Notes under the pieces: model-generated
Databases searched by the model: none
What the model was told of the DNA's origin: nothing
The model's input: only the letters and a program-made list of their open reading frames with translations
Position numbers and translations under genes: made by a program
DNA from: an uncultured Bacteroides sp.
GTDB taxonomy: Bacteria; Bacteroidota; Bacteroidia; Bacteroidales; Bacteroidaceae
Assembly (NCBI RefSeq): GCF_963677685.1
Contig: NZ_OY782186.1
Span: 1,612,001-1,676,000, forward strand
Reading direction: 5' to 3'
Length of the DNA: 64,000 nucleotides
Part shown: positions 27,993 through 35,962 of the stretch, one piece after another
How positions within the stretch are numbered: position 1 is the stretch's first letter
How the letters are laid out: each line of letters starts with the position of its first letter

Positions 27993-30900
27993 ATGAAAAG
28001 TAGTAGTAAACAGATGAATTTAGTTCTTACAGTGTTCGTGGGATTATTCCTTCAGTACATCCCTCAACAAGCGTATGCACAACTGATTAAACGAACATTT
28101 CCCCAAGAAAAGCTCTCTGCGCGTATCAAGCAATTAGCAGAGATCACCGACAAAACGATCACATTCGATGCTTCTCAAGTAGGAAATATTGTTGTTCCTG
28201 CTTTGGCAGCCAATAATTATACTTTGGAACAGTTGCTTACCGGCAGCCTTCATACTACCGGTTATACTTTTCGATATATCAATAACTCCTATGTCATTTT
28301 TAGAAAAAAAGTAGATGAAGATAAAGATAGAAAAAAGAAATCCACTGGCACAGGTAATCTTTCCGGTTTTATCCTCGATCAGAAAGGGGAACCTCTTGTA
28401 GGTGCTACAGTACGTATTCCCAATACTTCTTTTGGTACGGTGACCAATGCTCAGGGCAAATATTCTCTAAAGTCTGTTCCGGCGGGTACGGTTACTATTG
28501 AGGTTAGTTACATCTCCTTCCAGACTCAGAAGATAACGGAAGTGAAAATAAACCCTGCTAAAACCACTGAGCTTGATCTTGTGATGAAGGAAGCTAATGA
28601 AGAGTTGGGTGAAGTAGTGGTTACAGCCGAGTATAGCGAAGCTTCTGCCAAGGGGCTTTATGCTAAGCAGAAAGCGATGACTGCCATGAGTGATGGGGTG
28701 AGTGCTGATTTGATAAAGAAGACCAGTGATAGCAACGTGGCACAAGTGCTCAAGCGAGTAAGTGGGGTCAATATTCAGGATAATAAATATGTAACTGTAC
28801 GTGGTATGAGTGAACGTTATAATAATGTGCAGCTGAATGGCACAGTGTTGCCTAGTACTGAGCCCAATCGGCGTAACTTCGCTTTTGATATTATTCCTAG
28901 CAATTTGGTGGAAAATGTCACGATTTTGAAAACGTTTACTCCTGATATGCAGGGAGAATTTACCGGAGGTATGGTAAATGTAAGCACACTCTCAATTCCT
29001 AAAGAGCGACTGCTCTCTTTAAGTGTGGGTTCTGGTTTTAATACGAATAGTACGGGTAAAACTTTTATGAGTGGCAAACGCTTTAAAAGTGATTATTTTT
29101 TAGGAAATAGCAGCGAGCGCGATTGGTTTGGACGCGATTGGGTTAACGATACGTATGCCGGTTATTGGAACAATGGTTTACTAAAACCGGAAGATGCTGA
29201 GAAAGCTTATGCTATGAATGCTAAGATACCGAATCATTGGGGATTGAGTAAATATACCGCTGCTCCGACTCAGAACTATGCCCTGAGTATAGGTACACCT
29301 TTTGATTTGGGAGATCATAATACGCTGGGCGTGGTTGTTGCCGCTACTTACCGGCACGAAGAGAATACAGAAACAGTTTTGGAAGCTAATTATCGTAAAA
29401 CGGGTCAAAAGGCAATGGATGCTCACAATTATAAATTTGCAACTGCCATAGGTGCGTTGGCTAATGTGGGGTGGGAGCGTCCCGGTCATAAGATCACGTT
29501 GAGTAACATGTTCAATAACCGTTTTACGCAAAGTAGCATGGATCGTATGGTAGAAGATAAGGGAAGTAGTAGATTGTTTTTGGAACATTATAGTAGTCCG
29601 TTGCGCAATATTCTTTGGCAGAGCCGTCTGGAAGGCGAACATAAATTGTTCAATGACAAATTAATATTTTCTTGGTTTGGAGATTACAATAAGCTTACTC
29701 GTGAATCACATGATGATCGATTGATGCAGGGGGATGTTGATTATACTATAAATAAGGACGGTTCTTATGAACCCACTTTACTTTCAAATGGACGGCCTGC
29801 AGTGAACTGGATTTCAAGATTAGCTTTAGGCGCTGCAGATTTATCGGGCGGTTTTATTATGTATAGTGATTTATCTGAAACAAAGAAAAATGTAGGGGGT
29901 AATTTCACTGTTCCTTTTCTTGTTGCAGGAAACAAACAGAGTCTGAAGGCAGGATATTGGGGTACTTTTCGTAATGCAGATTATCATCAGCAATACCTTA
30001 CTTCAAAGTATGGTCCTAATTCAACATATAGTATGTTTAATGGATTAACTCTTCCTGAGGTATATTCGTCCGATAATTTTGCTAAAGGGTATCTTATTTA
30101 TGAACTGGCTGGTAAAAAAGGGAATAAGGTGGATTATTACAGAGGCGATCAGAAAATACATGCGGCTTATTTGATGGGTGAATTTACTTTCTTGAAGAGA
30201 GTGCATGTTACAGGTGGGGTACGTATGGAGAATACTAAGATGAATGTTAGTACTTATTATAGTAAATCTAATACTACAGTCGATTCTGTTGTTGTTCGTA
30301 ATTATACGGACTATCTTCCTGCTGCAACAGTAGTATGGAATATTACCTCTTCTCTAAATTTGCGTGCCGCTTATGGCAAAACATTGGCCCGCCCTGATTT
30401 TCGTGAATTAACTCCTTTTCGTTATTATAATGTAAACGATAGACTGATTGTCAGTGGTATAACGCCACTGAAGACTACCTATACCAGTAATGTTGATTTA
30501 CGTTTAGAATGGTATCCTTCTGCTGGTGAGATTGTTTCTGTCAGTGCTTTTTATAAGAAATTTAAGGATCCTGTAGAATTGCTTTCTTCTGATCCTCAAA
30601 CTAGTGGAAACTTTATTTTATCATCTTATAATCTGGATAAATCGACTATGAAAGGTTTGGAGTTAAACTTGCGTAAGTCTCTTGCTTTTATAGCTCCAGT
30701 TGCTTTTTTAAGAGATCTTTATCTGAATGCCAATGCTACTATACTGAAAGGAGATGTCTCTTATAATTTGGCTTATTTGAGAAATGTTGCTTCAGGGCTT
30801 TCTACTGACGAGTTGGATAATTTTGCCTCTAATCGTAAGCGTCCTCTGCAGGGGATGGCTCCTTACATGGTAAATGCCGGATTAACTTATTCGGGAAAAT

Positions 30901-31211
30901 TGCTGGGTGCCGCAGTGAGTTATGCTACTACTGGGCGCAAATTGGTGCAGGCTGCTCCTAAAGAATGGAATGATGAATACGAAGCGCCTAGGCATGTACT
31001 CGATTTGCAATTATCCGTTCGTCCTTGGAGAAACTTAGAAATTAAGGCTAATGCCAGTGATATTTTAAATCAGGCTAGTATTATCTATATAAATAGTGGT
31101 GATTATGGAGAAGATAATTATGATATGGGGTATAACAAAGATAGAGATGTGATTCGTAGTAAGATAAAACGTGGAACGAGTTACTCGTTCTCGGTGAGTT
31201 ATAATTTTTGA
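27993..31211 (+). CDS. STN-domain TonB-dependent receptor (SusD-less)
   Basis: This 1072-residue outer membrane receptor has a signal peptide ending QAYAQ and an STN domain (about residues 35-105, SARIKQLAEITDKTITFDASQVG). A carboxypeptidase-like domain follows (about 125-205, GFILDQKGEPLVGATVRIPN), then a plug with VAQVLKRVSGVNIQDNKYVTVRG and NRRNFAFDIIPSNLVENVTI, and a barrel ending FSVSYNF. The STN domain fits its place after FecR. No SusD gene follows. The next gene is a beta-helix-like lipoprotein, so this is not a standard glycan system. Ligand is unknown. The 224-base gap upstream has no clear promoter or gene. Confidence 0.92.
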   Translation: MKSSSKQMNLVLTVFVGLFLQYIPQQAYAQLIKRTFPQEKLSARIKQLAEITDKTITFDASQVGNIVVPALAANNYTLEQLLTGSLHTTGYTFRYINNSYVIFRKKVDEDKDRKKKSTGTGNLSGFILDQKGEPLVGATVRIPNTSFGTVTNAQGKYSLKSVPAGTVTIEVSYISFQTQKITEVKINPAKTTELDLVMKEANEELGEVVVTAEYSEASAKGLYAKQKAMTAMSDGVSADLIKKTSDSNVAQVLKRVSGVNIQDNKYVTVRGMSERYNNVQLNGTVLPSTEPNRRNFAFDIIPSNLVENVTILKTFTPDMQGEFTGGMVNVSTLSIPKERLLSLSVGSGFNTNSTGKTFMSGKRFKSDYFLGNSSERDWFGRDWVNDTYAGYWNNGLLKPEDAEKAYAMNAKIPNHWGLSKYTAAPTQNYALSIGTPFDLGDHNTLGVVVAATYRHEENTETVLEANYRKTGQKAMDAHNYKFATAIGALANVGWERPGHKITLSNMFNNRFTQSSMDRMVEDKGSSRLFLEHYSSPLRNILWQSRLEGEHKLFNDKLIFSWFGDYNKLTRESHDDRLMQGDVDYTINKDGSYEPTLLSNGRPAVNWISRLALGAADLSGGFIMYSDLSETKKNVGGNFTVPFLVAGNKQSLKAGYWGTFRNADYHQQYLTSKYGPNSTYSMFNGLTLPEVYSSDNFAKGYLIYELAGKKGNKVDYYRGDQKIHAAYLMGEFTFLKRVHVTGGVRMENTKMNVSTYYSKSNTTVDSVVVRNYTDYLPAATVVWNITSSLNLRAAYGKTLARPDFRELTPFRYYNVNDRLIVSGITPLKTTYTSNVDLRLEWYPSAGEIVSVSAFYKKFKDPVELLSSDPQTSGNFILSSYNLDKSTMKGLELNLRKSLAFIAPVAFLRDLYLNANATILKGDVSYNLAYLRNVASGLSTDELDNFASNRKRPLQGMAPYMVNAGLTYSGKLLGAAVSYATTGRKLVQAAPKEWNDEYEAPRHVLDLQLSVRPWRNLEIKANASDILNQASIIYINSGDYGEDNYDMGYNKDRDVIRSKIKRGTSYSFSVSYNF

Positions 31212-31285
31212 TACGTATAAAGATATTGTATTATAATACATTTAAGTTGTTTTTTCTCGTTTATTAATTTTTTAATTTAAAGAAA

Positions 31286-32617
31286 ATGAAAAAAAATCGT
31301 TTTTTGATTGCAGTAGCTTTGATTACATGTTTTGTTTGTGGGTTAGGATTAACATCCTGTTCTAATGAGGCTGATGGCCCTGCTAATGTTTCAACTCGTA
31401 CTACTGAAGAATTGCCAGATGTTATTAGTACGAATAAAACGTTATATTCAAATATAACGTATGTACTTACAGGAAAGACGTATGTGGCAAGTGGTGCTAC
31501 TTTGACCATCAATGCCGGAACTCGTATTGAAGGAGTTTATAATGCCAATCCTGATGAAGCTTCTGCATTGGTTATTACTAAAGGTGGTAAAATTATGGCC
31601 AATGGTACTGCTGCTGCTCCGATTATCATGACAGCTCAGAATGGCACTAAAGGTGGTTGGGGAGGTCTTGTACTTCTTGGTCAAGCTACGGTTAATCAAG
31701 GTAATGCTGGCGTAATAGAGGGCATTGATCCTGATAATACTACTATTCCTGCCGGGATAGATGTTACTTTTGGTGGAAGTAATGATGCCGATAATTCAGG
31801 GGTACTCAGTTACGTACGTGTAGAATATGCGGGAGCATCTATCTCACCTGATAATGAGCTGAATGCTTTTACTTTTGGAGGCGTTGGTTCAGGTACTACA
31901 GTTGATCATTGCCAAGCATATCACGGAGCAGATGATGCTTTCGAATTCTTTGGTGGTACTGTAAATTGTAAATACCTTGTTGCAACTGCCAATGATGACG
32001 ATTCATTCGATTTTGACTTTGGTTACAGAGGTAAAATTCAGTTTGCTGTAGCAACGATTGATCCTTCTCTTTGGTATTCCTCAAATCCTAACGGAATAGA
32101 ATGTGATAATGAGGGTAGTGCTCCTTATGCTTCTACTCCTAAAACTCATCCGATTTTAAGTAATCTTACAATTGTAGGAACAGTGGATGGTCTTGTTGCA
32201 GGTGGTGGTGTTAGTGGTCATCTAAAAGATGGCGCACACTTCCGTCGTAATTGTGGTTTCACTTTGAAGAATAGTATTATCTATGGCTTCCCCTATGCAA
32301 TTGAACTTCAGAATGCATCTACCGAATATACATTCGGATATAATGTAATCAATGGAGTTACTAGTGCTTATACAGGAACTACTCCTACAGGTACTTCTAT
32401 TACTGTAGCTGCTAGTGTAGCTGCTATTGGTTTAACTACTCCTTGGGGTGGCTATAAGAGTGCAACGGCCCTTAAGCCTAATGCAGTTCCAGCTTTGAGT
32501 GGCGTTGATTTTACAGATTTGGATAGTAGCTTCTTTACTCCAACCAAATATAAGGGAGCTATTGCCGGTGGTCGTGGTACTGGAAATAGTTGGTTAGCTG
32601 ATAATTGGGTGAAATAA
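31286..32617 (+). CDS. Beta-helix-like lipoprotein linked to TonB receptor
   Basis: This 443-residue protein has a lipoprotein signal ending GLTSC (Cys25). The mature chain is rich in Gly, Asn, Asp and Thr, with repeated short strand patterns (ITKGGKIMANGTAAAPIIM, GGWGGLVLLGQATVN) that suggest a right-handed parallel beta-helix. A striking acidic core is TVDHCQAYHGADDAFEFFGGTVNCKYLVATANDDDSFDFDFGY, written here only to its key parts: DD at two sites and DDDSFDFDFG. It could bind metal or sugar. I do not know a named function. It lies 74 bases after the receptor, ahead of a strong terminator, and so is probably the receptor's surface partner in place of SusD. Confidence 0.78.
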   Translation: MKKNRFLIAVALITCFVCGLGLTSCSNEADGPANVSTRTTEELPDVISTNKTLYSNITYVLTGKTYVASGATLTINAGTRIEGVYNANPDEASALVITKGGKIMANGTAAAPIIMTAQNGTKGGWGGLVLLGQATVNQGNAGVIEGIDPDNTTIPAGIDVTFGGSNDADNSGVLSYVRVEYAGASISPDNELNAFTFGGVGSGTTVDHCQAYHGADDAFEFFGGTVNCKYLVATANDDDSFDFDFGYRGKIQFAVATIDPSLWYSSNPNGIECDNEGSAPYASTPKTHPILSNLTIVGTVDGLVAGGGVSGHLKDGAHFRRNCGFTLKNSIIYGFPYAIELQNASTEYTFGYNVINGVTSAYTGTTPTGTSITVAASVAAIGLTTPWGGYKSATALKPNAVPALSGVDFTDLDSSFFTPTKYKGAIAGGRGTGNSWLADNWVK

Positions 32618-32657
32618 TAAAGTTTCTGTAAAATTTTAGTTTACTGATTGAAATTTT

Positions 32658-32692
32658 ACCGTGCAATATAGAATAAATATTGCACGGTTTTT
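32658..32692 (+). terminator. Terminator after receptor/beta-helix unit
   Basis: ACCGTGCAATAT (32658-32669) pairs exactly with ATATTGCACGGT (32677-32688) and is followed by T residues. This is a strong intrinsic terminator. Confidence 0.85.
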
Positions 32693-32710
32693 ACAAACAA
32701 TGATACTTAG

Positions 32711-33685
32711 ATGAAAAATTGTATATATTTATTCTTGCTTTCTTCCCTGTTTATGGTAACATCTTGCGATACTAAAGGTGAAGATATTTATAGTGGATAT
32801 ATTTCTTTCTCCACTTCTTTTATTTACCCTACAGATGCCCATGATAATTATGAGGTGCTTTTTAATGGAAATGTAATTTCTAAATCAGGAAATGCTTTAG
32901 TAGCTAGAGATAATCCTGAGGGGACACTTGAAGTCTACAAAAAAGGGAGTGATACTCCTGAGTTTTCAAAAAAAATAACGATAACCTCCGGTGAGGTTGT
33001 TCGGTTAATAAAGCTCGATGGGCGCTCGATTGACATCTATGATGAAAATTCTTATGATTCTTTTAGCCTTAATGTTATATATCAAGCGGGTAAAGAGTCT
33101 GAATATAAAGCTTCTTTTAATGAAAATCAGATAAGTAATGGTATAAATTATCTAAAAAAAGAAGATGAACATGCTGGCATTTTGAAAATATATAAAGAGG
33201 GAGAAGAAGTGGCTGTCTTTAGCCAAGATGTGGCTATCGCTGCCAATGGCATAGTAAATATAATGCAATTGTCGGAGAGTGAATTTCTTTTAGTACCTGA
33301 AGATAACGAACCTATTCCTGATTCTGAACGATATACAAAGTTACGTTTCTTCTATACTTCAGATGCACTTCCGGGCGTAGAGCGCATAAAGATTATTATT
33401 TATGAATGGACGAACTTTGCAGAATTGGGTTCAGTGGAGATAAAAGTTGGTCAGTTGTCTCCTTATCAGACAATAGACTGGGATGTTGTTGGAAGTGGTG
33501 GTGGTTTGTGTCAGGATATTATCGATCTGACCGATGGTGAACCTGGTGTAAAAATACTGGATTCAGCTATAAATATGGATGCCTTTATAAATATTAACAG
33601 GGGAGAATTTAAATTTGCAACTACAAGATTAGGTGCAGGTGGCATTTTTATTAAGTCGATACCAGCTTTATCTACCCCGTGGTAA
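32711..33685 (+). CDS. Lipoprotein with duplicated Ig-like domain
   Basis: This 324-residue lipoprotein has lipobox MVTSC (Cys19) and matches no family I can name. Two consecutive segments of about 85 residues are related. The first (about 45-110) runs YEVLFNGNVIS, GTLEVYKKGSDTPEFSKKI, GEVVRLIKLDG. The second (about 130-200) runs YKASFNENQIS, GILKIYKEGEEVAVFSQDV, GIVNIMQLSES. Both look like beta-sandwich domains. A C-terminal part of about 115 residues differs (LRFFYTSDALPGVERIKIIIYEW). The gene follows a strong terminator by about 20 bases, so it is expressed by read-through or by its own weak promoter. A role with the upstream receptor is inferred from position. Confidence 0.7.
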   Translation: MKNCIYLFLLSSLFMVTSCDTKGEDIYSGYISFSTSFIYPTDAHDNYEVLFNGNVISKSGNALVARDNPEGTLEVYKKGSDTPEFSKKITITSGEVVRLIKLDGRSIDIYDENSYDSFSLNVIYQAGKESEYKASFNENQISNGINYLKKEDEHAGILKIYKEGEEVAVFSQDVAIAANGIVNIMQLSESEFLLVPEDNEPIPDSERYTKLRFFYTSDALPGVERIKIIIYEWTNFAELGSVEIKVGQLSPYQTIDWDVVGSGGGLCQDIIDLTDGEPGVKILDSAINMDAFININRGEFKFATTRLGAGGIFIKSIPALSTPW

Positions 33686-33816
33686 AAAATGTATTTATAA
33701 AAATCTGAAATTTTTCCTTAATTTGCAGACTTTTTTTGATTGTCTAAAATTGACATTATACAGATTCTTATAAATATTTTCTCGTTCTCTTTTTCACAAC
33801 TTGGTTTAGGTAAGTC

Positions 33817-33856
33817 AACTCTCTGTAGTTTAAGCGTAAGCTACGGAGAGTTTTTT
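33817..33856 (+). terminator. Terminator after duplicated-domain lipoprotein
   Basis: AACTCTCTGTAG (33817-33828) pairs with CTACGGAGAGTT (33841-33852), with one T-G wobble, and is followed by a run of T residues. Confidence 0.78.
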
Positions 33857-33954
33857 CACAAAAGGGAAATATTAATAAGTATGTCTGAGTAGAGCCTTTT
33901 TTAATAACAGCGATCAATTTACTTTTTAAAGTAATGTTTTATCTCTTACTTATT

Positions 33955-34395
33955 ATGAATATAGTTAAATATTTATTCTTGATAATACTACTCACTTTTA
34001 CTAGTTGTAGTAGCAATGATGAAGACTCTCCAGTTCCGAAGGTTAAGGAGAATACTGTCTTTCGGTTTATTAAGAAGAATAATGAGACGAGTAAGAATGT
34101 TTATGAAGTAGCTGAATTTTGCTTACGGGTTTATTATCCCAACGAAGATTATACGAGGTTTATGAATAAATATTCTTACCAAAATGAATTTCTTGACACT
34201 CTTGATTTTGTGGTGCCTTTGCTCTATGCCGGTTGCATATATGAATATCGGATTTATTTAAGTAATCATTCTTGGAATGCAGAAAAGATACATAAAAGCT
34301 ATCTATTTAAGGAAATTAAATTGGTATCAGCATGTGATTCTATAAAATTAGTCTTTCCGGAGGACACTATTTATTCAATAAAAATAACTGAATAG
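33955..34395 (+). CDS. Small lipoprotein, unknown function
   Basis: This is 146 residues from the ATG at 33955. The signal ends TFTSC (Cys18) and the next residues are SSNDED, acidic, as in surface-exposed Bacteroidota lipoproteins. An in-frame ATG at 33934 adds only seven residues. The mature part is rich in Tyr and charged residues (FRFIKKNNETSKNVYE, EYRIYLSNHSWNAEKIHKS) and is probably a beta fold. I recognise no family. It stands alone between a terminator and the 34444-34533 repeat cluster, so no functional partner is indicated. Confidence 0.6.
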   Translation: MNIVKYLFLIILLTFTSCSSNDEDSPVPKVKENTVFRFIKKNNETSKNVYEVAEFCLRVYYPNEDYTRFMNKYSYQNEFLDTLDFVVPLLYAGCIYEYRIYLSNHSWNAEKIHKSYLFKEIKLVSACDSIKLVFPEDTIYSIKITE

Positions 34396-34443
34396 TATTT
34401 TTATGCATTGTTTATAGGCTATTTTGATTGGTGTTTTACGGCA

Positions 34444-34533
34444 AAAAAGTTAACCTGTTCATTTCTAGAAATGAACAGGTTAACTTTTTAAAATGAATGG
34501 GTTGCTTTTTTAAAAGCAATGGGTTAACTTTTT
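34444..34533. repeat. 46-bp palindrome plus three tandem 22-bp repeats
   Basis: 34444-34489 is a perfect 46-bp palindrome centred on CTAG. Its right arm is also the first of three adjacent 22-base units (34468-34489, 34490-34511, 34512-34533) sharing the core AATGGGTTAACTTTTT with one to several changes. The second and third units also pair with each other through TTGCTTTT and AAAAGCAA. There is thus one inverted copy followed by three direct copies. It could serve as a terminator for the lipoprotein gene upstream, but the tandem order goes beyond what a terminator needs. Confidence 0.85.
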
Positions 34534-34648
34534 GTGGATAAACAAGCTAGTTAGGGCTTTTTATGCTCAAATATCTTTAGGTTGCCTTTGCTTTTGCGTT
34601 TACTACGAAAGCCACATTTCTTATTTAGAGTAATCTTGGCATTGACTT

Positions 34649-35767
34649 CTAATTATCTTTGCAGGAATGTGGATGTTTTTTGTTGTTATCACATGGAGAA
34701 GAGGTGTACCGAACGGCACGTTTTCTTACTCTTGTGGGAGATGTAGAGCGTTTCATTTTCTCTTTCATCGCTAAAACTTCCTCTACTGAGTGTCCTTTGT
34801 ACTTCCACCTAGGTAGACTTTTTGCTACTTCATTAATTGCCGTTGTAAGCTTATTTACAAACTCGGCACTATATATTGTTGTGTTGTTGAAAGGAAAATC
34901 TGGCGTTTTATTATATTGGATAGAGATGAGCTCCAGATAATCTTCATCTATATTAATCCCTGTCCACATGCTGCTGATGTATTCTTCTATTTCTGCCTCG
35001 CTCTCTTTTATTCTCTTTAGAACTATTTTTAAAGATTCTAAAGATTGGCGTAGAGGAGGAAGTGGGAATTCGCTTTTCCCTGCCATCATAATTTCTTCTT
35101 CTGTGAATTGGGCAAAAGATATTTTTTTTTGCTTTCTAATTTCCTGTTTATAGAAAGAAGGATCTGTCATAAAAGGAGAAATGTAAGAGAGCTCTTTGTA
35201 TTTTTTAGTAGAGGTGCTGTAAATCAGATATGACCCCCTTATTATTTGACTAAATTCATTTTCGCTTATTTGTTTTTTATATTGTTTAAATAAATCAAAT
35301 AGTTCCTGATGAGACACAATGCCATACATGTTAAGTAGCCCCAATAATAGTTGCTCTTCGTCATATTTAGCAGAATAATTATTGATGTTTTCTATAAAAA
35401 TATCAATATGTTTCTTTAAGATAATAGTAAGATCATGACTGATAAACTCAATAAATTTTTTACCGTCATATTTAAAACCTGTTAACCCTATTCTAGTGAT
35501 ACAATCACCTGCATAAAAAGTGTCTTTTATGGCCATTTCATGCTTTAGGTTGTGAGTCATACTATGCAGCTTGTATATATCTTCTTTAGGTAAAAGATGT
35601 AACAATTTGTTTGGAAAATTCGATATATCACTGATAATTAGGTCTATTAAATCCTTTTTTTTGCATTCTTTATTGAACTCTATGCCGGATAACTCTGCGT
35701 ATTGAATGAGGCTTGCTCTATTGCTATTGGCTAGCATATCAGCCATTGTAATATTGTCTATTCCCAT
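34649..35767 (-). CDS. Divergent SEC-C-family paralogue with decayed zinc motif
   Basis: This 372-residue protein has unknown function but is clearly related over its length to the SEC-C protein at 18423-19613. Shared blocks are AGDCITRIGLTGFKY, FISHDL, LGLLNMYGI, SYISPFM, AQFTEEEIMMAGKSEFPLPP, SSMWTG and PRWKYKGHS. Where the relative has an intact SEC-C zinc knuckle, this one ends SSPCDNNKKHPHSCKDN. One Cys of each pair is replaced and two residues are missing, leaving Cys359, Cys369 and His365/His367. Zinc binding is therefore uncertain. A TATCTTTG box at 35812-35819 supports this start. It is transcribed alone. Confidence 0.78.
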   Translation of the reverse strand: MGIDNITMADMLANSNRASLIQYAELSGIEFNKECKKKDLIDLIISDISNFPNKLLHLLPKEDIYKLHSMTHNLKHEMAIKDTFYAGDCITRIGLTGFKYDGKKFIEFISHDLTIILKKHIDIFIENINNYSAKYDEEQLLLGLLNMYGIVSHQELFDLFKQYKKQISENEFSQIIRGSYLIYSTSTKKYKELSYISPFMTDPSFYKQEIRKQKKISFAQFTEEEIMMAGKSEFPLPPLRQSLESLKIVLKRIKESEAEIEEYISSMWTGINIDEDYLELISIQYNKTPDFPFNNTTIYSAEFVNKLTTAINEVAKSLPRWKYKGHSVEEVLAMKEKMKRSTSPTRVRKRAVRYTSSPCDNNKKHPHSCKDN

Positions 35768-35811
35768 AAAGTTTGCTTGCTTGTAGTCTTCTTTTTTCTG
35801 TAATGAATCGA

Positions 35812-35819
35812 CAAAGATA
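35812..35819 (-). promoter_or_regulatory. -7 box for SEC-C paralogue
   Basis: TATCTTTG on the minus strand fits TAnnTTTG, 44 bases ahead of the ATG at 35767. Confidence 0.55.
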
Positions 35820-35894
35820 TGTATTTTGCTTAGATAAAAAAAATGCTTAAGTGGAAAATGAGATTTTAATGTCGGTGGAATCTGTATTTTTAGC

Positions 35895-35902
35895 TACTTT
35901 TG
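35895..35902 (+). promoter_or_regulatory. -7 box for adenosine deaminase gene
   Basis: TACTTTTG fits TAnnTTTG, 60 bases before the ATG at 35963. No matching -33 element is visible. Confidence 0.45.
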
Positions 35903-35962
35903 GTTGAGTTAGTATTATCTTATTAATATTTATGTCCATATTAACACCACAAAAAAAATATA

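Noticed and set aside
34444..34533. Possible CRISPR array from the 22-base repeats
   Set aside because: The repeats are directly adjacent without spacers, they number three, and no cas genes are in the window.
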